From Izemoplasma sp964435595 (GTDB lineage: Bacteria; Bacillota_I; Bacilli_A; Izemoplasmatales; Izemoplasmataceae): a stretch of 58,207 nt of DNA. The stretch spans positions 1 through 58,207 of the forward strand of contig CAYSZV010000013.1 of the NCBI GenBank assembly GCA_964435595.1. Reading direction: 5' to 3'. The position numbers and the translations under genes are program-made. Positions within the stretch are counted from its first letter, which is position 1. Every line of letters begins with the position of its first letter. Under the pieces are notes generated by a model. That model was not told the origin of the DNA and ran no database searches. It worked only from the letters and a program-made list of their open reading frames with translations. Positions 23,179-32,370 of the stretch are shown here, piece after piece.

Positions 23179-25089
23179 ATGAGTAATAATATGAAGAATT
23201 CATTGATCCTTTATGGGATTATTAGCTTTACATTTATTTATTATGAAATTATATTTCGTGTTAGGGTTTTGGTGTTGAATTATGATTCGTCACTTTTTCG
23301 TGCAATCTTATTCGCATTAGCATATAGTGTAATCATTTTGTTTTTAGTAAAATTCTTTAAAGCCAAAACTGTAACATATCTTTTCTATACGATATTCGGA
23401 TTGGTTTTATTTATATATTTCAATCAAGAAATATATGAGAGTTGGTTCGGTGGATTCTTTTCTGTTACCGCAATGGGCGCAGGAAAAGAAGGACTAGCAT
23501 TTATTGGTGATTACTTCGAATCATTTCGTATCGGGCAAATATTTTATTTCATACCTCTTGGATTAATTATTACGGCACATAAATTGAAATGGTTGTCTTT
23601 TGAAGTAGAATATAACGGACTAAAACAACCCTTGTTTTTGATTGCATTGTTTTCTTCATTGTTCGCAATTTCAGTGAGTACCATTTCACAAAATGTAGAA
23701 GCCGAGATTAATTCAGATGTTGCCTATACAGATCGTGATTTATATGTTCATATATATAGTAATCAAGCCGCTGTTAAGAAGTTCGGAATATTAACATATA
23801 CGTATCGAGATATTATGAGTCTATTTATAACTGATCCGTTAAATGAAAACGAATATGAAATATTATTAGAAGATTATCTTGCTCATAGACCATTTCATGA
23901 GAATAATACATACAAAGGTTTGCTTGAGGATAAGAATTTCATTTTGATCATGGCAGAAAGCTTAGATACATATGCAATCAACGAAGAACTTACGCCTAAT
24001 TTATGGCATCTAAAAAACAATTATGCCTACTTTGATAATTACTATTCTCCACTTCATTATAGAAGTACTGCTGATACTGAGTTTATGGTACAAACTTCTA
24101 TTTATCCCGACAAGAATGTAACATTGTCAATGGATGAATATATAGATAACACTTTCCCTTACACTCTCCCAAGAATGTTCAAGCAACAAGGTTATTCAAC
24201 ATTTTCTTTTCACAATTATACTGATTACTTCTATCCGAGAACCAGATTCCATGAAGAAACCTTAGGATATGATGCTTATTATGGTAGTGAAGAACTTGGT
24301 ATGTTGGCTAATCCACCAGAAGGCGCAATTATCAATAATCATCCATGGCAAAGTGATTTAACCTTAATGGAGAAAGCAGTACCATACTTTATTGATGAAA
24401 ATAAATTCTTTGTAAATATGTTAACTGTATCTGGACATTTTCGCTATTCAGGTGATCATGAAATCGCCAAACTTCATGAACAAGAAATTTTAGATTATGA
24501 AGCAGATCATGGAATTGAATTAGATAATGAGATTTTTTGGTATTTAGCAGCAAACATTGAATTAGATCTTGCAATAGGACACTTGTTAGACGAACTGGTT
24601 TCACATAACAAGATGGATGATACAGTAATAATGATCTTCGGTGATCATTATGCATACGGTGTGGATGAAGATGCAATATGGGAATACGATGATATCAAGG
24701 AAGACGGCGACGAAATGGACTTACATAATGTACCTTTGATATTGGTGTCAGATCATTATTTACTTGACGAACCTATTGAGACATATATGTCGAGTATCGA
24801 CGTTATCCCAACAGTAGCAAATCTATTCGATCTTAATTTAGATTATCAGAAAGTCTTTGGTACAGATGTCTTTAGTGCACAAGAACACATTGTGCGTTTC
24901 GCAGACATGAGTTTTGTCTCAAAAGATTTTAAATATGAAAGTTTATCAGAACAATTTGAAATATATAACGAAGCAGTTGTTCCTGAATATCTCTTGGAAA
25001 TTAACTACCAACTATTAAATGATTATAGATATAATCTTCTACTATTACAGTATGATTACTTTAAAGAAGACGAGGAACCAAACGACTAA
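23179..25089 (+). CDS. LTA synthase family protein (polyglycerolphosphate transferase)
   Basis: This 636-residue membrane enzyme belongs to the LtaS/sulfatase-fold group, which transfers glycerolphosphate from phosphatidylglycerol to a growing chain outside the cell. Five hydrophobic helices fill residues 8-170. The extracellular domain has the metal-binding FILIMAESLD (Glu260), the catalytic Thr in RSTADTEF (Thr297) and the C-terminal metal site MIFGDHYAYG. An AAAGGTG site precedes the ATG. The neighbouring GT4 enzyme on the opposite strand could make its glycolipid anchor. If the host lacks a wall, the polymer might be a membrane-attached lipoglycan. Confidence 0.9.
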   Translation: MSNNMKNSLILYGIISFTFIYYEIIFRVRVLVLNYDSSLFRAILFALAYSVIILFLVKFFKAKTVTYLFYTIFGLVLFIYFNQEIYESWFGGFFSVTAMGAGKEGLAFIGDYFESFRIGQIFYFIPLGLIITAHKLKWLSFEVEYNGLKQPLFLIALFSSLFAISVSTISQNVEAEINSDVAYTDRDLYVHIYSNQAAVKKFGILTYTYRDIMSLFITDPLNENEYEILLEDYLAHRPFHENNTYKGLLEDKNFILIMAESLDTYAINEELTPNLWHLKNNYAYFDNYYSPLHYRSTADTEFMVQTSIYPDKNVTLSMDEYIDNTFPYTLPRMFKQQGYSTFSFHNYTDYFYPRTRFHEETLGYDAYYGSEELGMLANPPEGAIINNHPWQSDLTLMEKAVPYFIDENKFFVNMLTVSGHFRYSGDHEIAKLHEQEILDYEADHGIELDNEIFWYLAANIELDLAIGHLLDELVSHNKMDDTVIMIFGDHYAYGVDEDAIWEYDDIKEDGDEMDLHNVPLILVSDHYLLDEPIETYMSSIDVIPTVANLFDLNLDYQKVFGTDVFSAQEHIVRFADMSFVSKDFKYESLSEQFEIYNEAVVPEYLLEINYQLLNDYRYNLLLLQYDYFKEDEEPND

Positions 25090-25091
25090 TG

Positions 25092-25125
25092 AAAAAGCTT
25101 AAATTCTTCAGAATTTAAGCTTTTT
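25092..25125. terminator. Bidirectional terminator between the ltaS-like gene and the GT4 gene
   Basis: A 15-base-pair stem from AAAAAGCTTAAATTC and its complement, with a 4-base loop and T runs on both strands. Confidence 0.92.
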
Positions 25126-26272
25126 TTATTACTTTTTTATATACTTTTTCAATACTTAATGCATAATTTTTTGCACTAAACCTATCAATTGATTTTGTTG
25201 AGTTGTTTTTAATCTTTTGGAATTTTACTTGATTACCAGTCAGTCTTTCGAATGCGTCAATAAAATCAACATCATCTTTGAATGAAACACCGTTGATATC
25301 TTCTTCCAATACATCTTCTAAATTATCATCCCACTTCACTAGCAAAGGAAGCCCTGAAGCAAGCGCTTCGATATATGTTAACCCTTGTGTTTCAGTGACC
25401 GAAAAGTTAACAAACAAATCGCCAATTTGATAATAATAACCTACTTCTTTGGGTGGAATCATTCCGGTAAAGACAACCTTGTCTTCAATTCCCAATTGTA
25501 CTACTACTTTCTTGAATTTCTCCGCATCTGGTCCTCCACCAGCTACAAGAAGTTTCGTTTTGGTGTGTTTTTTTATTAGTTTGGAATAATTAATAATTAA
25601 TGTCTCGATACTTTTTTCAACTGACAACCTACCTAAAAATAGCAAAACCATTTCATCATCATCAATTCCTAATGTTTTTTTTAAGCGGTTGTTTTCTTTT
25701 TCTTTATAATTGATTTTTCTAAATTGATCCAAATAAATTCCAGTAGGAATAATGTGAAACGGCTTGTTATAGCCATATTTATCGAATGTTTTTTTCACTT
25801 TTATAGTTGGAAAAACAACTTCACTAGCGCTGTTTGCAAAGGATCTAAAATAATATTTGGAAGCCCATCTAAGAGGCCTAATTAAAGCTTTCGATATGAA
25901 ATGAAGATAGTCATCATACATTGTATGATATGTATGTATAATCGGAATATTATTCTTTCTAGCGACTTTACGACCAAGTCTACCCATAGTAAATTCAGTG
26001 TGACAATGAATCACATCAAAGTTCATTTCAATCATCTTTTGTACTTTCTTTTTCGTTACCTTTGCTATCGAGTATTCATTCATTCCCTTCATCGGTAAAA
26101 ACTTACCTTTGAAACGGTATACTCCTTGTTCCTGTTCAGCATTTGGATGATTCAATGTGACTACAACTACTTCATGTCCTAATTTTGTTAATTCTTGTTT
26201 CAAGATATTTACCGATACGCTAACGCCACTTATTATCGGAAAATATGCATCTGTGAATAAACCTATTTTCAT
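25115..26272 (-). CDS. Glycosyltransferase family 4, probably glycolipid synthase
   Basis: This 385-residue retaining glycosyltransferase has GT-B architecture. The N-terminal FPIISGVSVSVNILKQEL loop and VIHCHTEFTMG are typical of the bacterial mono- and diglycosyl-diacylglycerol synthases. The C-terminal domain carries E-x7-E in TETQGLTYIEALASG. Basic residues near HFISKALIRPLRWASKYY suit peripheral membrane binding. It probably makes glucosyl- or galactosyl-diacylglycerol, the anchor of lipoteichoic acid. It overlaps the YwaF-like gene by 4 bases (ATGA). Confidence 0.87.
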   Translation of the reverse strand: MKIGLFTDAYFPIISGVSVSVNILKQELTKLGHEVVVVTLNHPNAEQEQGVYRFKGKFLPMKGMNEYSIAKVTKKKVQKMIEMNFDVIHCHTEFTMGRLGRKVARKNNIPIIHTYHTMYDDYLHFISKALIRPLRWASKYYFRSFANSASEVVFPTIKVKKTFDKYGYNKPFHIIPTGIYLDQFRKINYKEKENNRLKKTLGIDDDEMVLLFLGRLSVEKSIETLIINYSKLIKKHTKTKLLVAGGGPDAEKFKKVVVQLGIEDKVVFTGMIPPKEVGYYYQIGDLFVNFSVTETQGLTYIEALASGLPLLVKWDDNLEDVLEEDINGVSFKDDVDFIDAFERLTGNQVKFQKIKNNSTKSIDRFSAKNYALSIEKVYKKVIKKA

Positions 26273-26994
26273 AATACTTCAAACTCCTTGTTTTTAAACA
26301 CCATATAATATCCAGTGAAGAATCCCATTGCAACAATTGAATGTACAAATGCAAACACAACTTTTGGCTGTTTACCAAAAATTACAGCAAAAATTGATTG
26401 GTCTTCTAAGTAAAAATAATCCGTCTCTAGTATTTGATTAAAATATATAAATGATACTAGTATAGCAAACATTAATACAGAAATAATAATTACATCCTTA
26501 AATGTTGGAATGTATTTTTGATACATGACTAAGAAGAAGGGTGTAACTGTTAATATAATATGATCAATGTAAAATGTTTCCGTCAAATTAACACTATTTG
26601 TGAAATCTCCATTTGGATATAGTACACCTGCAAGACCCAATGCTCCCCAATAGAATAGAAATGATTCTACTCTCTTATCTTTTGTAATAAGATAATACAA
26701 CAATACAACCACACTAATTCTGCACATATAAAATGGAAGGTGTGAGCGAAAGTTGAATCCATGAATTTTATAATTGAAAATCCAAATGCTCCATTCTTTT
26801 CCACCAGCAAAAAATATACCAGCATACCGTGCAAACTGTGTCCATAATAATAATATAGTAACAATTAGCAAAATTGCTTTTTTGTGTTTTGTGATGAATT
26901 CTCTTTTATAGAAAATCGATCTAATTAAAAAAATTGTAACTCCCACCGTTATCATATACATTAAATATGGGTTAACAAAATCAAAGTAAAGCAT
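26269..26994 (-). CDS. YwaF/TIGR02206-type membrane protein
   Basis: This 241-residue protein has about seven membrane helices. The family signature is seen as SHLPFYMCRISVVVLL (usual LPLHLC) and GALGLAGVLYPNGDFT. The function of the family is unknown; it is often found beside membrane-lipid and envelope genes. It ends in TGA overlapping the start of the GT4 gene, so the two are cotranslated. This favours a shared role in glycolipid handling. Confidence 0.85.
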   Translation of the reverse strand: MLYFDFVNPYLMYMITVGVTIFLIRSIFYKREFITKHKKAILLIVTILLLWTQFARYAGIFFAGGKEWSIWIFNYKIHGFNFRSHLPFYMCRISVVVLLYYLITKDKRVESFLFYWGALGLAGVLYPNGDFTNSVNLTETFYIDHIILTVTPFFLVMYQKYIPTFKDVIIISVLMFAILVSFIYFNQILETDYFYLEDQSIFAVIFGKQPKVVFAFVHSIVAMGFFTGYYMVFKNKEFEVL

Positions 26995-27011
26995 TATGTC
27001 ACCTCGTTACG

Positions 27012-27563
27012 CTATACAGAAATAATAACATCCGCACGTCTTTCTATATTCTGTTGTAAAAAATATATTTCTTCTAACGGAATCCATTCCTTGATAAATC
27101 TATTATACATTTTTAGACTTCGTTTTTTAAGTCTATCTTTTTGTAAATCAGAATCTATTGTTACAAATACATTTATATCATAATAATTTCTCAAAAGATT
27201 TTGTTGAGAATATACACCCTCAATAATCACAATATCAGATAATTTTGCTTTTTCTGGTGACGCTAATTTTTGAGATGTACAATCAAACTTTTGAAATGAA
27301 ATTACATCATCATTTATATGTTCAAGTAATTCCTCAATCACTCTTTCGTAGTGAACATTTCCACCTGGAGAGGATAACCTCTCTTTCGTTTTCAATGATT
27401 CAGGAAGAAAAAAATCATCCATATGAAACACTGTCGCATTCAATTCTTTTTGCAGCATTTCCGATAAAGTCGTTTTACCACTAGCACATCTTCCGTCTAT
27501 TGAGATTACAATCCTATCTTTTTCTTGTGAGATTCTATTTATCGCTTCAAATAACATTTTCAT
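27012..27563 (-). CDS. Uridine kinase-like P-loop NTPase
   Basis: This 183-residue cytosolic protein has a Walker A motif GRCASGKTT (about 24-32), a FHMDDFFLPESL segment similar to the uridine kinase/phosphoribulokinase superfamily (usual DDFY), and VIIEGVYS. It probably phosphorylates a nucleoside or related small molecule; the substrate is not certain. Two ATGs stand near the ribosome site GGTGA, and the first (27563) is used. It is upstream of the YwaF-GT4 pair with a short gap. Confidence 0.82.
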   Translation of the reverse strand: MKMLFEAINRISQEKDRIVISIDGRCASGKTTLSEMLQKELNATVFHMDDFFLPESLKTKERLSSPGGNVHYERVIEELLEHINDDVISFQKFDCTSQKLASPEKAKLSDIVIIEGVYSQQNLLRNYYDINVFVTIDSDLQKDRLKKRSLKMYNRFIKEWIPLEEIYFLQQNIERRADVIISV

Positions 27564-27622
27564 TAAATCACCTTTTATTATTTTACCATATTTAGAAAAA
27601 TATGCCTATTGATTATCAAATT

Positions 27623-27631
27623 TGTTATAAT
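27623..27631 (+). promoter_or_regulatory. Extended -10 promoter of the DUF362 gene
   Basis: TGTTATAAT stands 22 bases before the DUF362 gene start. The -35 is weak. Confidence 0.5.
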
Positions 27632-27652
27632 CATATTTAAGAGGTGAACGTT

Positions 27653-28795
27653 ATGAGTAAAGTTGTTGTATTACATTGTCAAGAATACGATTTAGATATC
27701 ATTTATCCTAAGTTAAAGTGGGCTCTCGAACAAATTGGTGGCATTGAGACAATCATCTCTGTCGATAAGACTGTATTGTTAAAACCAAACCTTGTTGTAT
27801 CCGCATTACCTGAAAAAGCTGTTACCACTCATCCTGTAGTCTTTGAAGCGATAGGAAAGATATTGCATGAGAAACAATATAACATCATTTATGGTGATTC
27901 CCCTGGATTAGGTAATCCATATAATGTAGCAAAAAAGTCCGGATTAGTAGAAGTTGCCGAAAAATATGGTATGAAATTTGGTGATTTTGCAAACGGAAAA
28001 AAAATTAGTATTCCTGAAAGCAAAGTTTGTAAACAGTTTGATATTGTAAATGCACATTTTGAAGCAGATGCAATTATTAACTTACCTAAAATGAAAACCC
28101 ATGCTCTTCAACGTATTACGGGAGCTCTAAAAAATCCATTTGGAATGGTTCTTGGTTACAATAAAGCAACGATGCATTCTAGATATACAAATGCCTTCAT
28201 CTTTTCAGAAATGTTAATGGATTTAAATAAATACCTAAAGGTCGACTTACATATTATGGATGGAATCTTAGCAATGGAGCGAAACGGACCAAGAAATGGT
28301 GATCCAATTAAAATGAATGTCATTTTAGTTTCTACAGATCCTGTTGCTCTTGATAGTGTATTTTGTAAGCTGGTTGATTTAAATCCAGAAATCATTCCAA
28401 CAATCACTTTTGGTGAAAAATATGGAGTAGGAAATTACCATGATGTCGAAATCATTGGGGACGACTTAGAGCCCTTAATAAATAAGAACTTCAATATCCC
28501 CAAGTCAAAACTGAAAATTGAAGATAAAAATAAATTTAGTATTCTCAAACACGCAGTTCGAAGACCATACATTGAAGAAGACTCATGTAAAAAGTGTGGT
28601 GTATGTGTCGAAGTGTGTCCTGTTGAAGGCAAAGCAATAGACTGGAATGAAGGAGATAAATCGATTCCTCCAATCTATGACTATACAAAGTGTATTCGAT
28701 GTTATTGTTGTCAGGAAATGTGTCCTCATGAAGCTATCGAAGTTGAAACTCCTATGTTAGGAAAAATACTTACAAAGCTTGGTTTAATAAAATAA
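27653..28795 (+). CDS. DUF362 protein with two [4Fe-4S] ferredoxin motifs
   Basis: This 380-residue cytosolic protein has a DUF362 domain (about 25-240; VLLKPNLVV, INLPKMKTHALQRITGALKNPFG) and a C-terminal 2x[4Fe-4S] ferredoxin domain (CKKCGVCVEVCP and CIRCYCCQEMCP). The family is of unknown function but is often linked to anaerobic redox metabolism. ATG at 27653 has AGAGG 8 bases upstream; the in-frame GTG before it overlaps the site. It is the only clear bacterial-type ferredoxin motif in this window and is a single-gene unit. Confidence 0.9.
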   Translation: MSKVVVLHCQEYDLDIIYPKLKWALEQIGGIETIISVDKTVLLKPNLVVSALPEKAVTTHPVVFEAIGKILHEKQYNIIYGDSPGLGNPYNVAKKSGLVEVAEKYGMKFGDFANGKKISIPESKVCKQFDIVNAHFEADAIINLPKMKTHALQRITGALKNPFGMVLGYNKATMHSRYTNAFIFSEMLMDLNKYLKVDLHIMDGILAMERNGPRNGDPIKMNVILVSTDPVALDSVFCKLVDLNPEIIPTITFGEKYGVGNYHDVEIIGDDLEPLINKNFNIPKSKLKIEDKNKFSILKHAVRRPYIEEDSCKKCGVCVEVCPVEGKAIDWNEGDKSIPPIYDYTKCIRCYCCQEMCPHEAIEVETPMLGKILTKLGLIK

Positions 28796-28813
28796 AAAGC
28801 GCAAAGCGCTTTT
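28795..28813. terminator. Bidirectional terminator between the DUF362 and degV genes
   Basis: Stem AAAAGCGC / GCGCTTTT with a 3-base loop and T runs on both sides. Confidence 0.88.
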
Positions 28814-28829
28814 TTTTATTTTATTTTAT

Positions 28830-29678
28830 TTATTCCCAACACCAACTAATCCCGTAACCTTTTCTACCAACATGAATACTAAATACAGGTCCCAAATAAG
28901 CAGTATATGTTATTTCGGCATCTGGGAAATGTTCCATAATTACCGATTTCATCACTTCTCCACTTTCAGGACTAAACTGATTTGTTATATAAATATGGAT
29001 TCTTTTGTATCCTTCGCTATTTCTTTTCATCTCATCGACAATATATTTATGTAGTTTTTTATAGGTTCTTTCAGAATGGACAAGCTTTAATTTACCATCA
29101 ACAACTTTGATAACAGGTTTTACTCTTAAGACAGTGCCAATTGCTGCTTTTGCAGCAGACAACCGTCCACCTTTAACAAGTGAAAATAAATTCTCAACAG
29201 TAAACATTTGTCCACTATGTTTGATTAAATTATTCATTTGCTTAATGATTGATTCAAATCCTACTCCGTTGTTTCTTAATCGGATCAATTCTAGAGCTAT
29301 CATCTCTGTACCATAAGCACATAATTGTGTATCAAAAATATATACTTTTTCAGGATTATCAAGCATATTTTTTGCCAAAGATGCGCTCTGATATGTTCCG
29401 GAAATATCCTTTGAAAGACCACTTACAAATATTTTTTCGTATCCTTCTTTAAACGCTTTTTCATATAAGTCTAAAAATTCTCCAGGTGATGGCTGTGATG
29501 TTGTCCAAGATTTCCCCTTATCTTGCTCGTCAAAAATAAATTGAACACTTACTTCGACTTCTCGATATGAGTTATCTCCCTCAATCACATTTAAAGAAGC
29601 GATATCAATATCGTTTTCTTTAATTGTCGCTACATCTAAATAAACTGTACTATCAATTATTATCTTATATTTTCCCAT
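28830..29678 (-). CDS. DegV family fatty-acid-binding protein, copy 1
   Basis: This 282-residue protein has the two-domain DegV/FakB fold that holds a fatty acid for phosphorylation by FakA. Signatures are IIDSTVYL, TSQPSPGEFLDLY, SGLSKDISGTYQSA, the loop GGRLSAAKAAIGTVLRVKP and the C-terminal HVGRKGYGISWCWE. AGGAG precedes the ATG. It follows copy 2 by 9 bases in an operon headed by the hemolysin III gene. It resembles copy 3 (33176) more closely by eye than copy 2. No fakA is in the window. Confidence 0.93.
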   Translation of the reverse strand: MGKYKIIIDSTVYLDVATIKENDIDIASLNVIEGDNSYREVEVSVQFIFDEQDKGKSWTTSQPSPGEFLDLYEKAFKEGYEKIFVSGLSKDISGTYQSASLAKNMLDNPEKVYIFDTQLCAYGTEMIALELIRLRNNGVGFESIIKQMNNLIKHSGQMFTVENLFSLVKGGRLSAAKAAIGTVLRVKPVIKVVDGKLKLVHSERTYKKLHKYIVDEMKRNSEGYKRIHIYITNQFSPESGEVMKSVIMEHFPDAEITYTAYLGPVFSIHVGRKGYGISWCWE

Positions 29679-29687
29679 AGCGTTCTC

Positions 29688-30539
29688 CTATTCAGTATGC
29701 CAAGCCAAGCCAAATCCTTTTGGTCCTATATGTACATTGAAAACCGGTCCAACATATTCACCAAACGTTACGATAGCATCTTTGAAATATAGTTGTACTT
29801 CTTCTCTCATCTTGTTTGCAAGTTCTAATGAATTATGATTACAAATTCTCACAAACAGTTTGTCATATCCACTCTTAAGCTCTTCTTTCATATATTCTAA
29901 TTGTAATACTACTGCTTTTTTTGTTGTTCTCGCAACATGGAATAAATCTAATTTACCTGCTTCCATCTTAATAACTGGTTTTACACGTAATAACGAACCA
30001 ATTATACCTTTTGTTTTTGATAAGCGCCCTGATTTAATTAGACTTACTAAATCCAATGATGTCATAACCAATTTTGCAGTTGAAATGTTATGTTCCATTT
30101 TAGATATGATTTCATCTTTAGGTAAATCTTCATTAATATAATCCATCATTCTGAGAAGTAAATGTTCATTTCCAAAGGCAGCCATATTCGATTCAAAAAG
30201 ATGTACTTTATCTGGATGATCTAACATGTTAATTGCTAACTTCGCACTTTGGTAAGTCCCACTTAATGGCTCAGCGATAACCAAAACAAAAATATACTCG
30301 TATCCCTCTTGGAATAAGTCTTCGTAAATTTTTAAATATTCTCCTGGTGCAGGTTGAGATGTAGTCAATTTTTTTCCTAATTCAAATTGTTTGTAAACAT
30401 CATCATTCACCATATCTAACTCTCTAAATGTTTGATCTCCCGAAAGAATATTCAAACTTGCTCTTTTTATTCCATACTTCGCAAATTCCTCTTCTGTAAA
30501 ATATGTTGTACTATCTGTTACAATTGCGAATTTCTTCAT
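29688..30539 (-). CDS. DegV family fatty-acid-binding protein, copy 2
   Basis: This 283-residue DegV/FakB protein has VTDSTTYFT, TSQPAPGEYLKIY, VIAEPLSGTYQSAKLA, SGRLSKTKGIIGSLLRVKP and HIGPKGFGLAWHTE. It lies between the hemolysin III gene (11-base gap) and copy 1 (9-base gap), so all three are cotranscribed. Differences from copy 1 at the pocket-lining positions suggest a different acyl chain, but this cannot be settled from the sequence alone. Confidence 0.93.
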   Translation of the reverse strand: MKKFAIVTDSTTYFTEEEFAKYGIKRASLNILSGDQTFRELDMVNDDVYKQFELGKKLTTSQPAPGEYLKIYEDLFQEGYEYIFVLVIAEPLSGTYQSAKLAINMLDHPDKVHLFESNMAAFGNEHLLLRMMDYINEDLPKDEIISKMEHNISTAKLVMTSLDLVSLIKSGRLSKTKGIIGSLLRVKPVIKMEAGKLDLFHVARTTKKAVVLQLEYMKEELKSGYDKLFVRICNHNSLELANKMREEVQLYFKDAIVTFGEYVGPVFNVHIGPKGFGLAWHTE

Positions 30540-30550
30540 TTTTCTCTCCT

Positions 30551-31168
30551 TTAATAAATCATTATAATACTAATAAAATGGAACATACTACCTGCTAGCA
30601 CAAATAGGTGCCATACAAAGTGTTGATATTTAAATTTGGATTTGTAGAATGCAACACCAATCGTGTAAAACAATCCTCCAACAATAACATAAATTAGTAT
30701 ACTTCCAAGTAACGGAACAGCTTGTTTATAAATAAACAGAATACTCCATCCCATAATTAAATATATTGCTAAATGTACCATTTGAAATTTCGATATCCAT
30801 ATTGATTTTAATACAATTCCTAAAATAGTTAGTCCCCATAATATTCCAAACATTATGTACGCTTCTTTTGTTCTTAATAAAACAATCAGGAATGGTGTAT
30901 ATGTACCACTAATTAATATAAAAATACTGCTGTGATCCAACCTTTGAAAGACAGTGAAAACACGTGTCATTTTTTCAGGAAAAGAATGTAGCAATGTGCT
31001 TGAAAAATATAGAATCATTAATGAGAGACCATATATCAAAGCAGCGATTAGTTCATAATTCGTATCAGCAATAACAAGCAATATAACCAATCCGGCTATC
31101 GATAACAATGCCCCAACACCATGACTTACGGCGTTTGCTATCAATTCTCCAAGTGATGTTTTTTTCAT
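30551..31168 (-). CDS. Hemolysin III / PAQR family membrane protein
   Basis: This 205-residue protein has seven membrane helices of the hemolysin III/YqfA type. The metal-site residues of the PAQR superfamily are present: SSTLLHS, RLDHSSIF and HLFVLAGSMFHF. In bacteria the family is linked to membrane lipid homeostasis. ATG at 31168 is used, since AAGGTG is 6 bases upstream; the ATG at 31183 lacks such a site. It heads an operon with two fatty-acid-binding DegV proteins, which fits a lipid role. Perfect direct repeats lie around its promoter. Confidence 0.9.
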   Translation of the reverse strand: MKKTSLGELIANAVSHGVGALLSIAGLVILLVIADTNYELIAALIYGLSLMILYFSSTLLHSFPEKMTRVFTVFQRLDHSSIFILISGTYTPFLIVLLRTKEAYIMFGILWGLTILGIVLKSIWISKFQMVHLAIYLIMGWSILFIYKQAVPLLGSILIYVIVGGLFYTIGVAFYKSKFKYQHFVWHLFVLAGSMFHFISIIMIY

Positions 31169-31188
31169 GTCTAGCACCTTCATTTCGT

Positions 31189-31238
31189 AATTACTCTATC
31201 ACACATAATAATCTATCAAAAATTACTCTATCTGTCAA
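31189..31238 (-). promoter_or_regulatory. Promoter of the hemolysin III-degV operon with 12-base direct repeats
   Basis: On the minus strand TTGACA (31233-31238), 17-base spacer, TAGATT (31210-31215). The 12-base sequence AATTACTCTATC occurs twice, at 31189-31200 and 31221-31232, exactly 32 bases apart (about three helical turns). One copy fills the spacer next to the -35 and the other lies downstream of the start site. This layout suits a repressor that binds repeated sites. Confidence 0.6.
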
Positions 31239-31262
31239 GGTAATTGCAAGATAAAAATAAAA

Positions 31263-31280
31263 AGCCTATATATATAGGCT
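31263..31280 (-). terminator. Terminator of the GT8 gene
   Basis: Perfect palindrome AGCCTATAT / ATATAGGCT followed by TTTTTATTTTTAT on the minus strand. Confidence 0.75.
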
Positions 31281-31281
31281 A

Positions 31282-32295
31282 TTATTCAAAGAAATGTCTC
31301 AAATGAGGAATATATGTTTTATAAAACTTGTACTTCTCATCTTTTCTCATCTCAACAATAAATCGGTACAATTTTAAAAGTCTTTTATTGTCTAGCATGT
31401 TTTCTACTTCGTCACACATTTTTACAAATGTATGATACCAAAGTTTATAATCATCAAATTTGCCAAATGATTTTATACTTTTGTTTTTAATACTCCAAGG
31501 CTTCAACCCAGCAAAATGAGTTCCATATAATACATCAATTTCAGGATATCCGTTGAAAGAAGAATATCTCAAATCTATATTGTACCATTTGCCACTTAAT
31601 TTGTTCGACATATATTGCATTTCCGGCCAATTATATGTAGAGATTTCGTCTTGTATGCTCTTATCCTCCAAATCATCCATAATTGAATTATAAAAATCCA
31701 TTGTCGGTGTATATAAACAAAGAGATGAATGTACTCCTAAGTTTGTTTTATCTATTTGGATACGATCCGTAATCTCTTTCGGTATCTTAGTTCCATGCGG
31801 TATGTCTTTATATATATCATGCCAACTCCATGTTCCATCAATATATACACTATCTGGAGTAACATATTTCCCATCAACATACTCCATACAATGTTCTTTC
31901 TTTTCATTGATTATTCCAGCAGGTGCATCCAGTTCAAATAGACTATCATAATTATGAAGAGGAAGGATATCACAATCTGCCAATATTATTTTATCATAGC
32001 CTTTTCCCAAATCTCCATCAAGCCCTAGTCGAAACGCGTTAAACCTAGAAAATAGAAATGGTCTATCTTGTCTCTCATGTCTTCGTTCATGTGGAACATA
32101 CACTTCTGGGATTGTCAGAACATGATCATATATCAAAGAAAGCGATTGTCTTGCAAAATCACTCACATTTTCAGATGTGATACAAACCAAATCGTTTTTT
32201 GTTTCTTGCAATCTTAATGCATAGCCAAAAACCAAAGCACCTGATAAAAAAGAATCATTTCTGATAATAAATGTTACATAGGCATTTTTGCTCAT
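31282..32295 (-). CDS. Glycosyltransferase family 8, glycogenin-like
   Basis: This 337-residue retaining glycosyltransferase has a GT-A fold. The metal-binding DxD is in KIILADCDILPL and the C-terminal HxxGxKPW motif is in THFAGLKPW, both as in glycogenin and related GT8 enzymes. The N-terminal VTFIIRNDSFLSGALVFGYALR is the usual sugar-nucleotide loop. A long tail of about 60 residues after KPW is helical and charged. The acceptor is unknown; there is no glycogen gene nearby. It has its own terminator and is a single-gene unit. Confidence 0.85.
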   Translation of the reverse strand: MSKNAYVTFIIRNDSFLSGALVFGYALRLQETKNDLVCITSENVSDFARQSLSLIYDHVLTIPEVYVPHERRHERQDRPFLFSRFNAFRLGLDGDLGKGYDKIILADCDILPLHNYDSLFELDAPAGIINEKKEHCMEYVDGKYVTPDSVYIDGTWSWHDIYKDIPHGTKIPKEITDRIQIDKTNLGVHSSLCLYTPTMDFYNSIMDDLEDKSIQDEISTYNWPEMQYMSNKLSGKWYNIDLRYSSFNGYPEIDVLYGTHFAGLKPWSIKNKSIKSFGKFDDYKLWYHTFVKMCDEVENMLDNKRLLKLYRFIVEMRKDEKYKFYKTYIPHLRHFFE

Positions 32296-32370
32296 ATTAT
32301 CAATCCTTATATTTTACTTTTTACTAATTATATATTATTATACAATAGAACAAAAGAAAAGGTGATATTT

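Noticed and set aside
10421..27000. Mycoplasma-type code with UGA as Trp
   Set aside because: Several genes end at TGA inside ATGA overlaps (10421, 18693, 26269), and Trp is TGG throughout.
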